Assembly: GCF_000208745.1 (NCBI RefSeq)
Contig: NC_030858.1
Location: 16,761,887-16,825,886, forward strand
Direction: 5' to 3'
DNA: 64,000 bases
From: Theobroma cacao
Lineage: Eukaryota > Streptophyta > Magnoliopsida > Malvales > Malvaceae
Shown here: positions 32,768 to 44,120 of the stretch, one piece after another
How positions within the stretch are numbered: the first letter of the stretch is position 1
Layout of the letters: each line of letters opens with the position of its first letter
Program-made: the position numbers and the translations under genes
Notes under the pieces: generated by a model
What the model was told of the DNA's origin: nothing
Databases searched by the model: none
Seen by the model: only the letters and a program-made list of their open reading frames with translations

Positions 32768-32779
32768 TATAATATATAT
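32768..32779 (+). promoter_or_regulatory. Probable TATA box of the phospholipase A2 gene
   Basis: TATAATATATAT lies 104 bases before the start codon. It is followed by a C/T-rich stretch (ccctccctctttctctct, about 32800-32817) typical of plant transcription starts and leaders. The assignment rests on position and sequence only. Confidence 0.5.
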
Positions 32780-32882
32780 CTACTGCTCTATGCTTTAACC
32801 CTCCCTCTTTCTCTCTAAATCTGAGCGTTTCAAGCAAAACCAAGCTTCAGATTCCAGTGCTTTTGCTTCCCAAGTTCCAACG

Positions 32883-35711
32883 ATGATCACGCATCAGTTT
32901 CTCTTGTTCTCCTTTTCGGTCATTGCCTTCACTCTCTCCTCTGTTCCCGTCGAAGCCCTTAATGTTGGTGTCCAAGCAGCGGATTCTGCCATCACCGTGG
33001 TCAGTTGTTCAGCTTCCTTATCTTCCTTTCTTTTGGGATATAAACATAATTACAGTTCTTACCTTTTCTGTCTCACTTTGGCTCCGACGTTGTTTCCAGA
33101 GTAAAGAATGCAGCAGAAAATGTGAGTCAGAGTTCTGTTCAGGTATGCTCTTTTGTTTCCTCAATTTTCACTATGTAAATCTTACCAGTCTCTTACCATT
33201 ATTCAAATCTAAAACCTTTAAATTGGAGTGTTAAATTTTAAATCGTTCACACGTTTCTTTGAGACATTAAACACAGTTGTCTGCTGTCAAAAAGATTCAA
33301 TCTGTTGGGCTGTTGGATTAAGCTTGAGATTATTTTATTGGTGGAAAAACAACAGTGCCTCCATTTTTGAGATATGGGAAGTATTGCGGGCTATTATACA
33401 GTGGGTGCCCCGGGGAGAAACCTTGTGATGGACTTGATGCTTGCTGTATGAAGCACGACGCTTGCGTTCAAGCTAAGAACAGTAAGGGTGATTTTTTTTT
33501 GTTCCTTTCTTTAATTATAAGAATCTGGCCTCTATGTTGAATCACTCCAAATTTTTTGGTAAAGGACAGTCTTAAATCTTGTACCTTGAGCATAACAATT
33601 TTTAAATCATAAGTAAAAGATATGATGGTCTTGAACTTAGGATTTTCTTTTATTTAATAGATATCTTTATGAGCTGGTGACAAATGATAGTTTATCTAAC
33701 TCTTCATTGACATGAGACCTTTCAGGAGAGATATTGAAGTCGAGTTAGGTCCAAATCAAAACACCCTCTCTTTTATAAATGAAAGAGTTACAACAAGAAT
33801 GTTATAAAATTGGATGAAATAGAATGGATATCAAATCAGTAAGAGATAAATGAATCTTGAATTTATAAGTAAAATTTTCTTTCACTCGATAAGCATATCC
33901 TTTTTGAGTTAGAAGTATGTATCCGAACATACCCATATTGTGCCCCTAAAAAAAATTGTCAGAATCTTATTGTTTGAAATTTGAACCAGATCCCATCACT
34001 TTGTAACACAAACATAGTTCTTAAAAGAGAAATTAAAATGATTGAAAATTTTACTCTCTGACTGGTAACAAGTTAATGTTAATAAGATAATTATTACTTT
34101 AGTGGTGGGATAGTCATAAGCTTGGATAAAAACATTTATTCTTCTTAAAAATACTTTTAAATTTGGATTGTACATCATTCAAGGAAAATAAATTAATTCA
34201 ATTTTTATATAGTTTGGATTCAAATTATCACAAATATCGAGTCATTTCCAATCACAAATTATTTTTAAGTTAGATTAAATCAAGTATCAAGTCACTTCCT
34301 TTTTTAAAATTATTTTGAGATTAGATTATCTCTATTTAAGTTAATTCGGATTTAGATTATGCTATTTTACTATGTTCTTGAATTATATTTGGGTTTGGTT
34401 TGGGACAGGTTGAATTGGATTCTTCGGGTTGGGTTAGATTTTACCATCTCTAAGTACCAATTTTATAATTGGGTAGTATCATACAGTACCGGTCAACCCC
34501 ATATAATATGTGGTAATGTGAATGTTAATTCCACCCGTAACATGACCAAACGTCTAATTTTGAATTGGCCAAGAGACTAAATGACTTAAAAGTAAAAACT
34601 GCACCTAGCTCCAAGTTATATTCAACTTTTTGTTATCGAAACTAAAAATAACCTTTTTTTTAATTCTCCTTTATTGTACAGAAAAATGCCTGAACCTAAA
34701 TGATATATAGCCGGGATAAGTAGAACTTGAAGTGGTTTAGGCACGAAAGTGTTAAGCCAAAACACCCACATAACCAAAAATGACTCGAACATAGTATAAC
34801 TCTCATAATAATCATATCATAAAAGTGGTGTAAAGCCTACTTTGCCTAAACCACAACCAAGCCCAACTTCTTCTTATAATTTCAAGAGTATAGATTCGAA
34901 TCTTGGTATACACGTTACGTGAAATGATATGTGATAATTGTATAATGACATAATGTTCAAATAAGTTTTTAAACTATTCAAGAATATTCAAATAAGTCTT
35001 TATTCTTTTAGTACATTCAATTAAGTCTCCGTATTTTTATTTTGAGTTAAATAAGCTCTTATTATTATTAATTATTGATTAATTGTCATTAATAAAAATA
35101 TGACTTGTCATTTTATATCCACATAGCATTAATATAATATTGATGTAGAGGGTGAAAAATATCATATGATCATATTATTATATTAAATTAGTATATCATA
35201 TCATTATCAATTATAATACGTCAGTATACGATATTATAATTAATTATGATATTTTAACATACCACGTCAACATCAAATATAAAATAACATATGATATTTT
35301 GATCAAGTTAATCATTAATTATAAGGATTTATTTGACTCAAAATAAAAAATATAAGAATTTATTTAACTCAAAATAAAAGTATAAGAGCTTGATTGAAAG
35401 GATTTATTTAAATTTTTTAAATAATTTAAGAGTTTTTTTGCATATTATGAAACTTTTCTAAAATTAGGATAAGTTTCCAAGTATTATTAGATATTGATTT
35501 CTGCAACTAAAACTGCTGGAACTCGTGTGGAGCAGATGACTATCTGAGTCAAGAGTGCAGCCAAAACTTCATAAACTGCATGACCAACTTTCAGAAATCT
35601 GGTGGACGGACTTTTAAGGGAAACAAATGCCAAGTTGATGAGGTGATTGATGTAATCACTGTAGTGATGGATGCTGCTTTACTTGCTGGAAGGGTTCTTC
35701 ATAAGCCGTAG
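32883..35711 (+). CDS. PLA2: Secretory phospholipase A2, four exons
   Basis: Coding exons 32883-32999, 33100-33142, 33356-33481 and 35536-35711 join to 462 bases, 153 residues plus TAG. All introns start GT and end AG, with phases 0, 1 and 1. Residues 1-25 form a signal peptide (hydrophobic FLLFSFSVIAFTLSS, cleavage probably after VEA). The mature protein has 12 cysteines, as usual for plant secreted PLA2. The calcium-binding loop is Y60-G-K-Y-C-G, and the active site is DACCMKHDAC with the His87-Asp88 pair. The enzyme hydrolyses the sn-2 acyl bond of phospholipids, releasing free fatty acid and lysophospholipid, with Ca2+. The protein ends LHKP, with no KDEL-like retrieval signal. Intron 3 is long (2054 bp) and holds a MITE-like insertion. 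No disabling change was seen. Subclass (alpha or other) was not established. Confidence 0.92.
34945..35455. mobile_element. Foldback/MITE-like element, copy 2, in intron 3 of the phospholipase A2 gene
   Basis: It matches copy 1 (30240-30700) along its length: 'gagttaaataagctcttatt', a central 'atatgatcatattattat' and 'gatttatttgactcaaaata'. The left and right ends are again inverted relative to each other. An extra partial repeat of the 'tttaactcaaaataaaag' end block lies at about 35366-35385. It ends about 80 bases before the exon 4 acceptor. Copy-to-copy divergence is large, so both insertions are old. Confidence 0.65.
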
Positions 35712-36171
35712 CTCGGAGCCTGCCACCCCATGCAAAGGAAGAACAAATATGAAATTAACTCAAATGTTGTATTTCTGATTCTTTTGCTTTGCAGCTATAC
35801 ATTAAATTTCTATGTTTCATTTAGAAGATTTGTGTGATGCGCTTTGCGAATGGCGAAGACGTTTCAATTTGTTATTCTCCGCTCCAATCATTTGTCATCA
35901 AATCATGTGATTTTTTGTCACGTGTGATATACGCTGTATTCACTTGTCAATTTAACCCTTAATTATAAGGAATCAAAAACGTTTGACCCTTAATTATTAC
36001 AATTAAAACGTTTAACCCTTAATTGAAAAAGTATCCAAACACTTAGCTCTAATTTGAACATTTAGCCAAAATTTTAATTTATATTAAATTTAGCGAAAAT
36101 GTGATTTCAACATTGAGATCATCAATATTAACTTTATTGTAAGATTATAAAATACCAACTTTAGATTCATT
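35712..36171. other. 3' flank of the phospholipase A2 gene
   Basis: The first 150-200 bases are probably the 3' UTR (T-rich 'gttgtatttctgattctttt'), without a strict AATAAA close by. The phrase 'aacccttaattataaggaat' and variants ('gacccttaattattacaatt', 'aacccttaattgaaaaagta') repeats three times at about 35955-36035. Confidence 0.45.
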
Positions 36172-36176
36172 AAGTT

Positions 36177-37350
36177 TGTTGGCTCTGTAAGTTTTTGATT
36201 ATAATAAAATATTTTCACTCATTAATATCTAACTATACTACTTGAGTGTGCATGCTGAAAATGTGTGTCAATAATAAATTAATCAATGAAAAACAAAAAT
36301 CAAAACTCATAAAAATAAGGAGTTACAAATGAGCCATAAACAAAAGCCTTTTAGTTGGCTAACAAAGGGAGTTAATCAGTTAAAATTCAAAAGTAAAGTT
36401 GGCTGGTTCAAAGACAATAAGCTCTTAATCCGTTGAAGCCTTACTTAATCAATTAAGAGAGTAAAGCAGATTGCGAAACAGAGAATACTTAGTCGACTAA
36501 AAAGTATTGTTAGCCAGCTAAGAGCTCACTGTCAGAGATTTTGATTACAAGATAGAAAAGACTTAATCGACTAAGAAGCATGGTTAGTCAACTAATAGCA
36601 CATTGTTTGAAAATTTGAATTTGAATGCTTGAAGACAAACTAACGGCTAGAATTGACTCAAAACTGTTTCCAACGGTCTGAAACTGTCAACATCCATCCG
36701 AGTCGGTTTTTCAAGTATAAAAGACACCCTTAACGGCTAAGAAGAATATTATATGCTTCCAAGATCAAAAAAAGCTCAAAAATAGCTAAAACTCTCTCAA
36801 TCCTTCTTGCACTTCAATCCAATCTTTGTAATAGGGTTTAACACTTCATCTTGTACCATTCAAATCAGGTTAGTGATCATAAGTACTTCTTGGTTACTTA
36901 GAGTGTGCGAGTCACTTTAAGGGGATTAATCAAGCTTGGGTTAGCTTAATTGGTTTTATAGGTTCTAACTCAGCCTAGGAAAAGGCTAGATTTGGGTTTT
37001 GCTTGATCTCGGGAAAAACCATTGTTAAAGGTTGTGGTTGAGCATGTGAAAAGCCATTGTAAAAGCTTGGTGGAAGCTTGAGAATTCCACTGATAATAGT
37101 GATTTGGCTTGAAAATCCTTGATTGAAGATCAAGGTAGTGGATGTAAGTCAAAAAGACCGAAACACTATAAATCTTTGTGCATTGTCTACCTATTTTATT
37201 TTTAATTTCATTCTTCTTCAAATCATTATTTCATCTGGCATTTAACTTCTCATCATTGACCTTTAATTAGCCACCAATTAGAAGTCGGGTTTAGTGACAT
37301 TCACAAAGTGCCATTCACCCCTCCTCTAGCACACTTTTTTGAGACCAACA
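36177..37350 (+). mobile_element. Solo LTR, copia (SIRE-like) type
   Basis: It starts TGTTGGC and ends GACCAACA, so TGTTGG/CCAACA are inverted termini. AAGTT flanks both sides (36172-36176 and 37351-37355), a 5-bp TSD. A TATA box (GTATAAAAGACACC) lies near 36715. The tail 'attcacccctcctctagcac' close to the right end is typical of LTRs of SIRE-like copia elements. No internal region is present, so it is a solo LTR of 1174 bp. Upstream of the TATA box it carries eight near-palindromic 12-mers. Confidence 0.85.
36351..36595. repeat. Eight copies of a 12-bp near-palindrome in the solo LTR
   Basis: TTAGTTGGCTAA 36351, TTAATCAGTTAA 36372, TTAATCCGTTGA 36425, TTAATCAATTAA 36445, TTAGTCGACTAA 36489, TTAGCCAGCTAA 36510, TTAATCGACTAA 36563 and TTAGTCAACTAA 36584 (start positions). 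They follow TTARYYRRYTAA with few exceptions, and lie 120-360 bases upstream of the TATA box, a place suited to transcription-factor sites. Spacing alternates between about 20 and 50-55 bases. Confidence 0.8.
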
Positions 37351-37489
37351 AAGTTAAATACCAACCATTGATTTTATTTTTATTATTTAATCTGTACATT
37401 TAAGTTAACAAGCTACTTTTTAACTAAAATTAAGTTAAAATTTGTTTTAAATTAAAAATGGTAGAGCCCAATAGAGGGAGGATTCTCCA

Positions 37490-38267
37490 TTCTATTCTTC
37501 TTTAGTTTTTTTAAATAATTATAAAATATTGTATCCTCAACTTGGATAACAAAAATTCTATCACAAAAAATATAATTTCAATTAATTAAATAAAATTTTT
37601 AATTTTAAAAGATATTTTTTAAATTTTAATGTAAACATGAAAATAAAAATAAAAATTCATAATATTTGACATGAAATATGCACAAAAAATGTAATTAATT
37701 TAAAATAATTATAATGATTTTAAATGTAATAAAAGGTAACAATAAGAATAAATTTATTGTATAGTTTGATTTACATAAGTAAGATGTATAGTAAAATAAA
37801 AATTAAATTTCTTAAAAGTTTAATGTAAATGTATAAGAATAAAGATGAAACGTCATATAATTTATTGTAAAATAGAAAAATATATTATTTAGTTTTTTAG
37901 AAGTAATTTCTATCTCTTAAACTAGTTACTAAAAATTCTTACACAAAAATAAAATTTCATGCAATTAAATAAAATGTTAATGTTAAAAGAATTAACATTT
38001 TTTAATCCTAATATAAACATGTGATAATAAGGATAAAAATACGTAACATTTGACATAAAATCGATAAAAAATTGTCTTAAATAAGTTAAAATGTTATTAT
38101 AATGATTTTAGATGTAATGGAAGGTAACAATAAGTATAACATGATTGCAACTTATGGTAAATAAGTAATAGAAATCATAAGTTGAAATTAACCTTTATAA
38201 AATCTTAACATAAATGTGTAAGAATAAAGGTTAAAAAAACATATTGTTTATCATATAATAGAAAAAC
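37490..38267. repeat. AT-rich tandem repeat, unit about 380-400 bp, copies 1 and 2
   Basis: The block 'attct(a/t)(t/a)cacaaaaa' starts at 37555 and again at 37935. The sequence after it is collinear: 'aatttcat...aattaaataaaat', 'taatgtaaacatg', 'gacataaaat', 'aatgattttaaatgtaat', 'aaggtaacaataag'. Identity is moderate. A third, partly shorter copy starts at 43942 behind the copia insertion, so the array was split by it. No coding sequence. Confidence 0.7.
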
Positions 38268-38621
38268 TGTTATGGAATATGGACATATCCCACCACATTA
38301 GACCAATACAAATTAGCGTAAATTTGATAAATGATAAATGTATTATCCACATTCTAGATATTTCAAGATTCATCTACATGTGGAAATTATTTAGATGATA
38401 ATGTGGTATTTATCAAGAAAATAATGTAATTTAGAGATATATCTTATTAAGAGATTGTGATAGCCAAAGATTTGTTAAGAGCTTCAACTATGAATAGGGG
38501 GACACCTCACCTTTATTTATAAAATAGTTATTTTCATTCCAAACATTGCTTTAATAATACATAAAGAACATCCTCTCATTATCTCTATTTTCTTCCTGTT
38601 TCTATTATTTTTTTTACAACA
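38268..38621 (+). repeat. 5' LTR of the copia element
   Basis: 354 bp, from TGTTATGGAATATGGACATA to TTTACAACA. It matches the 3' LTR along its whole length with substitutions and single-base indels. No strict TATA box is conserved in both copies. Confidence 0.88.
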
Positions 38622-38829
38622 CGTTATCAACACAATCACCAAAGGTAGAGGTAATTTTCTTGGTTCTTCATCAACCAATTAGATTTTGATTATGTATACC
38701 GTCTAGTCTGCTTGAAGTCGACAACGAACCTAGAGCATCTTTTCGACCCTTTAGGCAACTGTGGGCCTCTAGGAACCCTTGTAGTTATTGTGATTAATTT
38801 ACAAGTCCATTTTTTAGTACATAGAATTA

Positions 38830-39854
38830 TGGCAAATATCAAAACGCCCAAGTTCCACATCTTGGAATTAAATGGAAGCAACTATCTGTCCTAGTGCCTT
38901 GATGTAAAGATGCATCTCTAAGGGCAAAGTCTTGCTAATGCAATTATTATAGACAGGAAAAGAAATGACAAAGATAAGGCAAATACATTGATCTTCATTT
39001 GCCGCCATTTGCATGAAATCTTGAAGACTCAATATTTATTCATCCGAGACCTTAAGATCATAAGGACGAGATTGAGAGAGAGGTATGATCGTACCAAGAT
39101 AGTTATCCTCCCTCAAGCACAGTATGACTGGTAGCATCTCAAGTTACAAGACTTCAAATCAGTGTCTGACTACAACTTTACCTTATTTGATATTGTTTCT
39201 CGGTTGGAGTTATGTGGTGTTATGCTCACTAAATCAAAGCTATTAGAGAAAACTTTTTCCACCTTCCATGCTTTGAATATGGTATCGCAACAGCAATACC
39301 GGCAACATCAATTTAAGACGTACTTGGAGTTGATTTTTATCCTCCTGATTGTAAAGCAAACTAATGAATTACTGCTTAAGAACCATGATCTTAGACCTAC
39401 TGGCTCGAAAGCATTGCTTGAAGCAAATGCTAACTCTAGTAAGAGTATAGGTCGATTTAAGGACCGTGAACACGAGCAAGGGCATAACCTATGTAGGGGT
39501 GGCAGAAGACTTAACCGCCCTAGACAATCCAACCTTGGCCCGAATCATGGCAAGGGCAAGAAGCCCGTGAAGAAGCATAATGAAAGTATTTGCCATCGTT
39601 GTGGCATGGTTGGACACTGGTCGCATACCTGTCGTACGCCAAAGCACGTTGCTGATTTATACCAAGCACCCTTGAAGGATAAGGGCAAACGTGTTGAGAC
39701 TCACGCCATTGAGAATTCTACTACTATGACCAACGTCGAAGCTAACAATGCCTCTATTAAAATGACTTCACTTGCTCATGTAGAAGCAAGAACATCCTTG
39801 GAAGTCTCTGATTTCTTTGAGGACCCTGATAGCCAAGATAAGGTATTAGAATGA
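38830..39854 (+). pseudogene. gag of the copia element
   Basis: It starts near ATG 38829 (MANIKTPKFHILELNGSNYL), the usual copia gag opening. The zinc knuckle CHRCGMVGHWSHTC lies near 39591-39632, with CCHC spacing CX2CX4HX4C intact. Early stops at 38892, 38922 and 39132 break the N-terminal half; the segment 39162-39854 is open. Gag packages the element RNA. Confidence 0.78.
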
Positions 39855-40058
39855 TGGAAGACAGCCAAGACTTAGGATTTAAGGATTTTAATGTTTTTCT
39901 CATTTTTTTCTTTTTCTAAATGTATTAGTCTTGGTTGATTGTTCCCAAGGAAGAACAATATGGTCATTTAATAAATTATTATGAAATTGATTCCATATTT
40001 ATTATTTGAAAAATTTCAATCCCATGACTAATTTGCAAATTTTTTTGATACTTGACAC

Positions 40059-41284
40059 TTGAAGTTGTCAAAACAAATGCAAGTGGGAACCATTGAGAAA
40101 AAGAAAGATGTCTGTTTGCTTGATAATGCAACGACACATACCATAGTTTGTGGCAAGCACTTTTTCTCGAATGTGACATTACGTAAGGCAAATATCCATA
40201 CATTATTAGGTCTTTCTGAGATTATCGATGGCTCTAGGAATGCCACAGTTGTTTTGCCAAATGGCACGACCTTGCATATCGAAGATGCATTGCTAAATAA
40301 TATATCGATGAGGAATCTACGTAGCTTCAAAGATGTACTCCGTAATTGGTACCATCTCAAAACAATTTATGAGCAAAATAAGGAATGTATCTACATCACC
40401 TTTTATTAGATAGGCCAGAAGATCATCCATGAGAAGTCGGAAGCTTCAACTATAAGATTGTATTGTGTCATTATTAGAGCTGTTGAATCCTACATTACCA
40501 TGTCTTGGAGACTAGTAAATCCCAATGAGTTTGGACTTTGGCATGATCTCCTAGGTCACCGTAGAGCTACGATGATGAGTAGGATAATCCAAAATACTAA
40601 AGGACACCCTTTAAAGGATAAAAAGGTTTTATTGTTCAAAGATTGTACCTGTGAAACTTGTTCACAAGGAAAGCTCATTACTAGACTTTTTATGACAAAG
40701 GTTGATCTTATATCCCTTTCATTCTTACAAAGACTTCAAGGTGATATTTGTGGACTAATACAACTAACAAGTGAGCTATTTTGATATTTTATAGTATTAG
40801 TGAACTTTTTTATTGAGGATAAAGCTCAACTCTTCAGCGTTGGGTCATGCAATTTTGCATGCGATGACACTAATTAGATTGTGCCCCATTACTAGCCTCT
40901 TACAATCTCCCATGCAGTTGGTTCTAGTTTATGAACTAGACATTTCACATTTACGCACCTTTGGGTGCATTGTACAAGTGGCTGTAACACTGTCAAAAAA
41001 AGACTAAAATAAGTCCTTAACCTCGTTTGGGCATTTACGTTGGTTTTGATTCACCGTCCATTATTATGTTTTTGAAACCAACGATGAGTGATCTTTTACC
41101 TCCAGATTCGTGGATTGTTTATTTCGATGAAACAATGTTCCCATCAATTAGGATGTCTAAGGCTTCCATGACTGAGAAGCAGAAATTAGTTGAGAATTTC
41201 TCTTATAATGAGAAAAATCTATCCTATTTAGATCCAAAAACTCTGGAATGTGAAAGTGAGGTGCAACGTATAATCCATTTATAG
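40059..41284 (+). pseudogene. Protease end and integrase remnant of the copia element
   Basis: KDVCLLDNATTHTI near 40110 is the protease active-site region with Asn where Ser/Ala-type residues are usual, followed by the copia linker (ATVVLPNGTTLHIEDALL). The integrase zinc-finger region (GLWHDLLGHRRATMM, then CETCSQGK) is present near 40530-40680. The DDE core is mostly deleted. Only SHLRTFGCIVQVAV and MGIYVGFDSPSII from the integrase C-terminal region remain (40945-41060). Several stops and frameshifts. Confidence 0.72.
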
Positions 41285-41779
41285 GCTATTGCTAATAGAC
41301 TTTCTGACGCATTTAATGATATTGCCAAGGTCACAAAGTCTCATATTCTAGCTGTGAATGCTCTAGCTAGGATTGTTGTTCCTGAAAGACAAGTTGAAAT
41401 GGATCAAAATGGCCCATGCCTAAAATGTAGAAGATCGATAGGATCAAAAGACACTACCCTTTGAAAATGAAGGGGGAGGAATTAAGAATTCACTTCAGAG
41501 GAGCTTAGCATTAAGCTTGCTCTAAAAGAAGCTACTGCCCCTAAAATGGCATGAACCCATGAAAAGATCACAGACCATGAGAATACTGAGATCTCTATTA
41601 CATATTATAATGAGATTTGAGATAGGAATGAGACAATCATCATTGATGTTTTTGTACTCTTAGTTGCTCATGAGATTATGAACAATGATTATGAACCAAG
41701 ATCTATTATCGGATGTCGTCAAAGGCAAGATTAGCCTAAGTAGGAGGAAGCAATCCAAGCTGAATTGGCTTTACTAGCT

Positions 41780-43255
41780 AAACAAGAGGTTTTCAGACCT
41801 ATAGCTCAAATCCCTGATAATGTAATGCCTGTTGGATAAAAGTGGGTCTTTGTTTAGAAACGAAATGAGAAAAACAAGATCATGAAGTATAAAACTCGAC
41901 TGGTAGCCCAAGGCTTTTCTTAAAGGCTTGGGATTGATTATGATGGGACGTATTCACTTGTGATAGATACAATTACCTTTTGTTTCGTTATTAGCATATC
42001 TATTTCTAAAAAACTGAAAATGTGTCTTATGGAGGTTGTGACAACACATTTATATGGTTCATTAGACCCTGATATTTATATGAAAATTTTCAAGGGGTTT
42101 AAAAGGCTGGAAGCATACACTCATCGTAACTTATTCTCAATAAAGTTGTAAAGATCTTTATACGGGTTAAAGCAATCCGGTCGCATATGGTATCGATGCT
42201 TAAGCAAGTACCTATTTAAGGAAGGGTACAAAAATGATCCTATCTGCCCATGCGTGTTTATTAAGAAATCAAAAATCGAATTTGTTATGGTAGTAGTTTA
42301 TGTCGATAATATAAATTTGATTGGAACTCTAGAAGAATTATCTACAACTATCGAATATTTGAAAAAAGAGTTTGAAGTTAAAGATTTAGGTAAAACCAAA
42401 CTTTGTCTTAGTCTAGAGCTTGAGCACGAAGCAAATGGAATACTTGTCCACCAGTTAGCATACATTGAGAGATCGCTTAGACGTTTTAATATGGACAAGG
42501 CTCACCCATTAAGCACCCTTATGGTTGTGAGGTTTCTTGATCCCCAAAAAGTCCTGTTTCATCCTAGAGAGCCTAATGATGAGATACTTTGTCTTGAAGT
42601 ACCATATCTCAATGTAAGTGGGACTTTGATGTACTTGGCACAATGTACGAGACCAGATATCACTTTTACGATAGATTTGTTGGCATGTTTTAGTTTTGAG
42701 CCAACCCGAAAACACTAGAATGGGAGAAAATATATCTTTTGTTATTTTCGAGGAACCATAGATTTGTGATTATATTATTCCAAGGATTCCACTAACTATG
42801 GTTTAGTTGGATATGCTGATGCGAGATATAAATCTTATTTGCATAAGACTCACTCTTAAACTCATTATTTATTTTACTATAATAGCACCACCATTTCTTG
42901 GTGCTCTACTAAGCAAACGCTAGTAGCTACATCCTCCAATCATTTCGAGATTATTGCTCTATATGAAGTTGGAAAAAAGTGTGTTTGGTTGAGATCTATT
43001 ATAACACATATTCATAATTCTTGTTGTTTAACACCGATTGCAAATTCTCCCACCATAATTTATGAAGATAATGCTACTTGTATTGCACAAGTCAAGGGAG
43101 GATATATTAAAGGTGATAGGACCAAGCATATCTCGCGAAAAATTTTCTATACTCATGAACTCCAATAAAGTCGACAAGTTGACGCTAAACAAACTCGCTC
43201 TACTAATAGTCTTGCAGATCTTTTACCAAGTCATTGCCAATGCCAACATTTGAAA
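41780..43255 (+). pseudogene. Reverse transcriptase and RNase H of the copia element
   Basis: The fingers region (KYKTRLVAQGFS near 41888), LYGLKQSGRIWY near 42158 and the catalytic loop VVVYVDNINLIG near 42292 identify a copia RT. The loop reads YVDN, not YVDD, so one catalytic Asp is replaced by Asn. Then DLGKTKLCLSLELE, GTLMYLAQCTRPDITF and the RNase H region (YADARYKS, YEDNATCIAQ) to about 43150. Stops at 41836, 41854, 41920, 42148, 42716 and others. Confidence 0.8.
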
Positions 43256-43517
43256 AATTAGTATATGGCATTGGAGTGTTGCGAAAGATTGATTTGCCCT
43301 TAGAATGGCAAAGTATCAATTACCCTAAAAGCAGTAAACCCTAAAAGTGGCAATATGGCTCAATTGAGGGGGAGCAATTATGGACTTAGTGCATTATACT
43401 CTTTTTCCCATTTGTTCGATTTTTATCCCATTGGGTTTTTCCAACTTAAGTTTTTTAATAAGGCAATAATAGCACGTCTAGTTAGGCCACCATAATGGTG
43501 TTCCGTCCAAGGGGGAG

Positions 43518-43872
43518 TGTTATGGAAATATGGACATATCACACCACATTAGATCAATACAAATTAGAGTAATTTGATAAATGATAAATGTATTATCCAT
43601 ATTCTAGATATTTCAAAATTCATCTACATGCTGAAATTATCTAGGTGATAATGTGGGATTTATGAAGAAGGTAATGTAATTTAAAGATATATCTTATTAG
43701 GAGATTGTGATAGCCATCGATCTGTTAGGGGCTTCAACTATAAATAAAGGGTCACCCCACCCTTATTTATAAAACAGTTATTTTTCATTTCAAGTATTAC
43801 TTCAGTAATACATAAAGAACATTCTCTCAATATCTCTCTTTTCTTCCTATTTCAATTATTTCTTTTACAACA
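43518..43872 (+). repeat. 3' LTR of the copia element
   Basis: 355 bp, TGTTATGGAAATATGG to TTTTACAACA, followed by AAAAC. It pairs with the 5' LTR; differences cluster between positions 200 and 260 of the LTR. The polypurine tract lies directly upstream. Confidence 0.88.
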
Positions 43873-43877
43873 AAAAC

Positions 43878-44120
43878 TCAATATTAATTTTTTTGTAACA
43901 ATTTTAAAATAATTTGCATCTTTAAAACTAGATAAAAAAAAATTCTTACTCAGAAAATATAATGTCACAACTAACATTTTATAAATTGTAACATAAATTG
44001 TGAGAATAAGGATAAAAGTACATAAGGAACTAATGTAAAATAATTTTTTTTTAAAAAACAAGAAGTAATGTAAAATATTAATGTTACAATATTGGTAGTG
44101 AGAACGATAGCAACAGTAAC
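43878..44120. repeat. AT-rich tandem repeat, third copy, cut off from the array by the copia element
   Basis: 'aattcttactcagaaaatat' at 43941 and following sequence align with the units at 37555 and 37935, with a shorter middle. Subtracting the copia element and one TSD puts it about 397 bases from copy 2, close to the 380-base period. Confidence 0.6.

Larger units (their letters stand above)
38268..43872 (+). mobile_element. Full-length Ty1/copia retrotransposon, decayed
   Basis: LTRs 38268-38621 and 43518-43872, flanked by AAAAC (38263-38267 and 43873-43877). A polypurine tract AAGGGGGAG (43509-43517) precedes the 3' LTR. The 5' LTR is followed by CGTTATCAACAC, the type of primer-binding sequence used by several plant copia elements that prime from an internal tRNA-Met half. 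Gene order gag, protease, integrase, RT, RNase H is copia-specific. LTRs differ at roughly one site in nine by eye, so the insertion is older than the Ty3/gypsy element at 48510. Many stops, and the integrase core is largely gone. Confidence 0.88.

Noticed and set aside
33228..33540. Separate small frames within the PLA2 gene (32923-33234, 33228-33428, 33355-33540)
   Set aside because: They are parts of exons reading into introns or alternative frames; the four-exon model explains the conserved residues.
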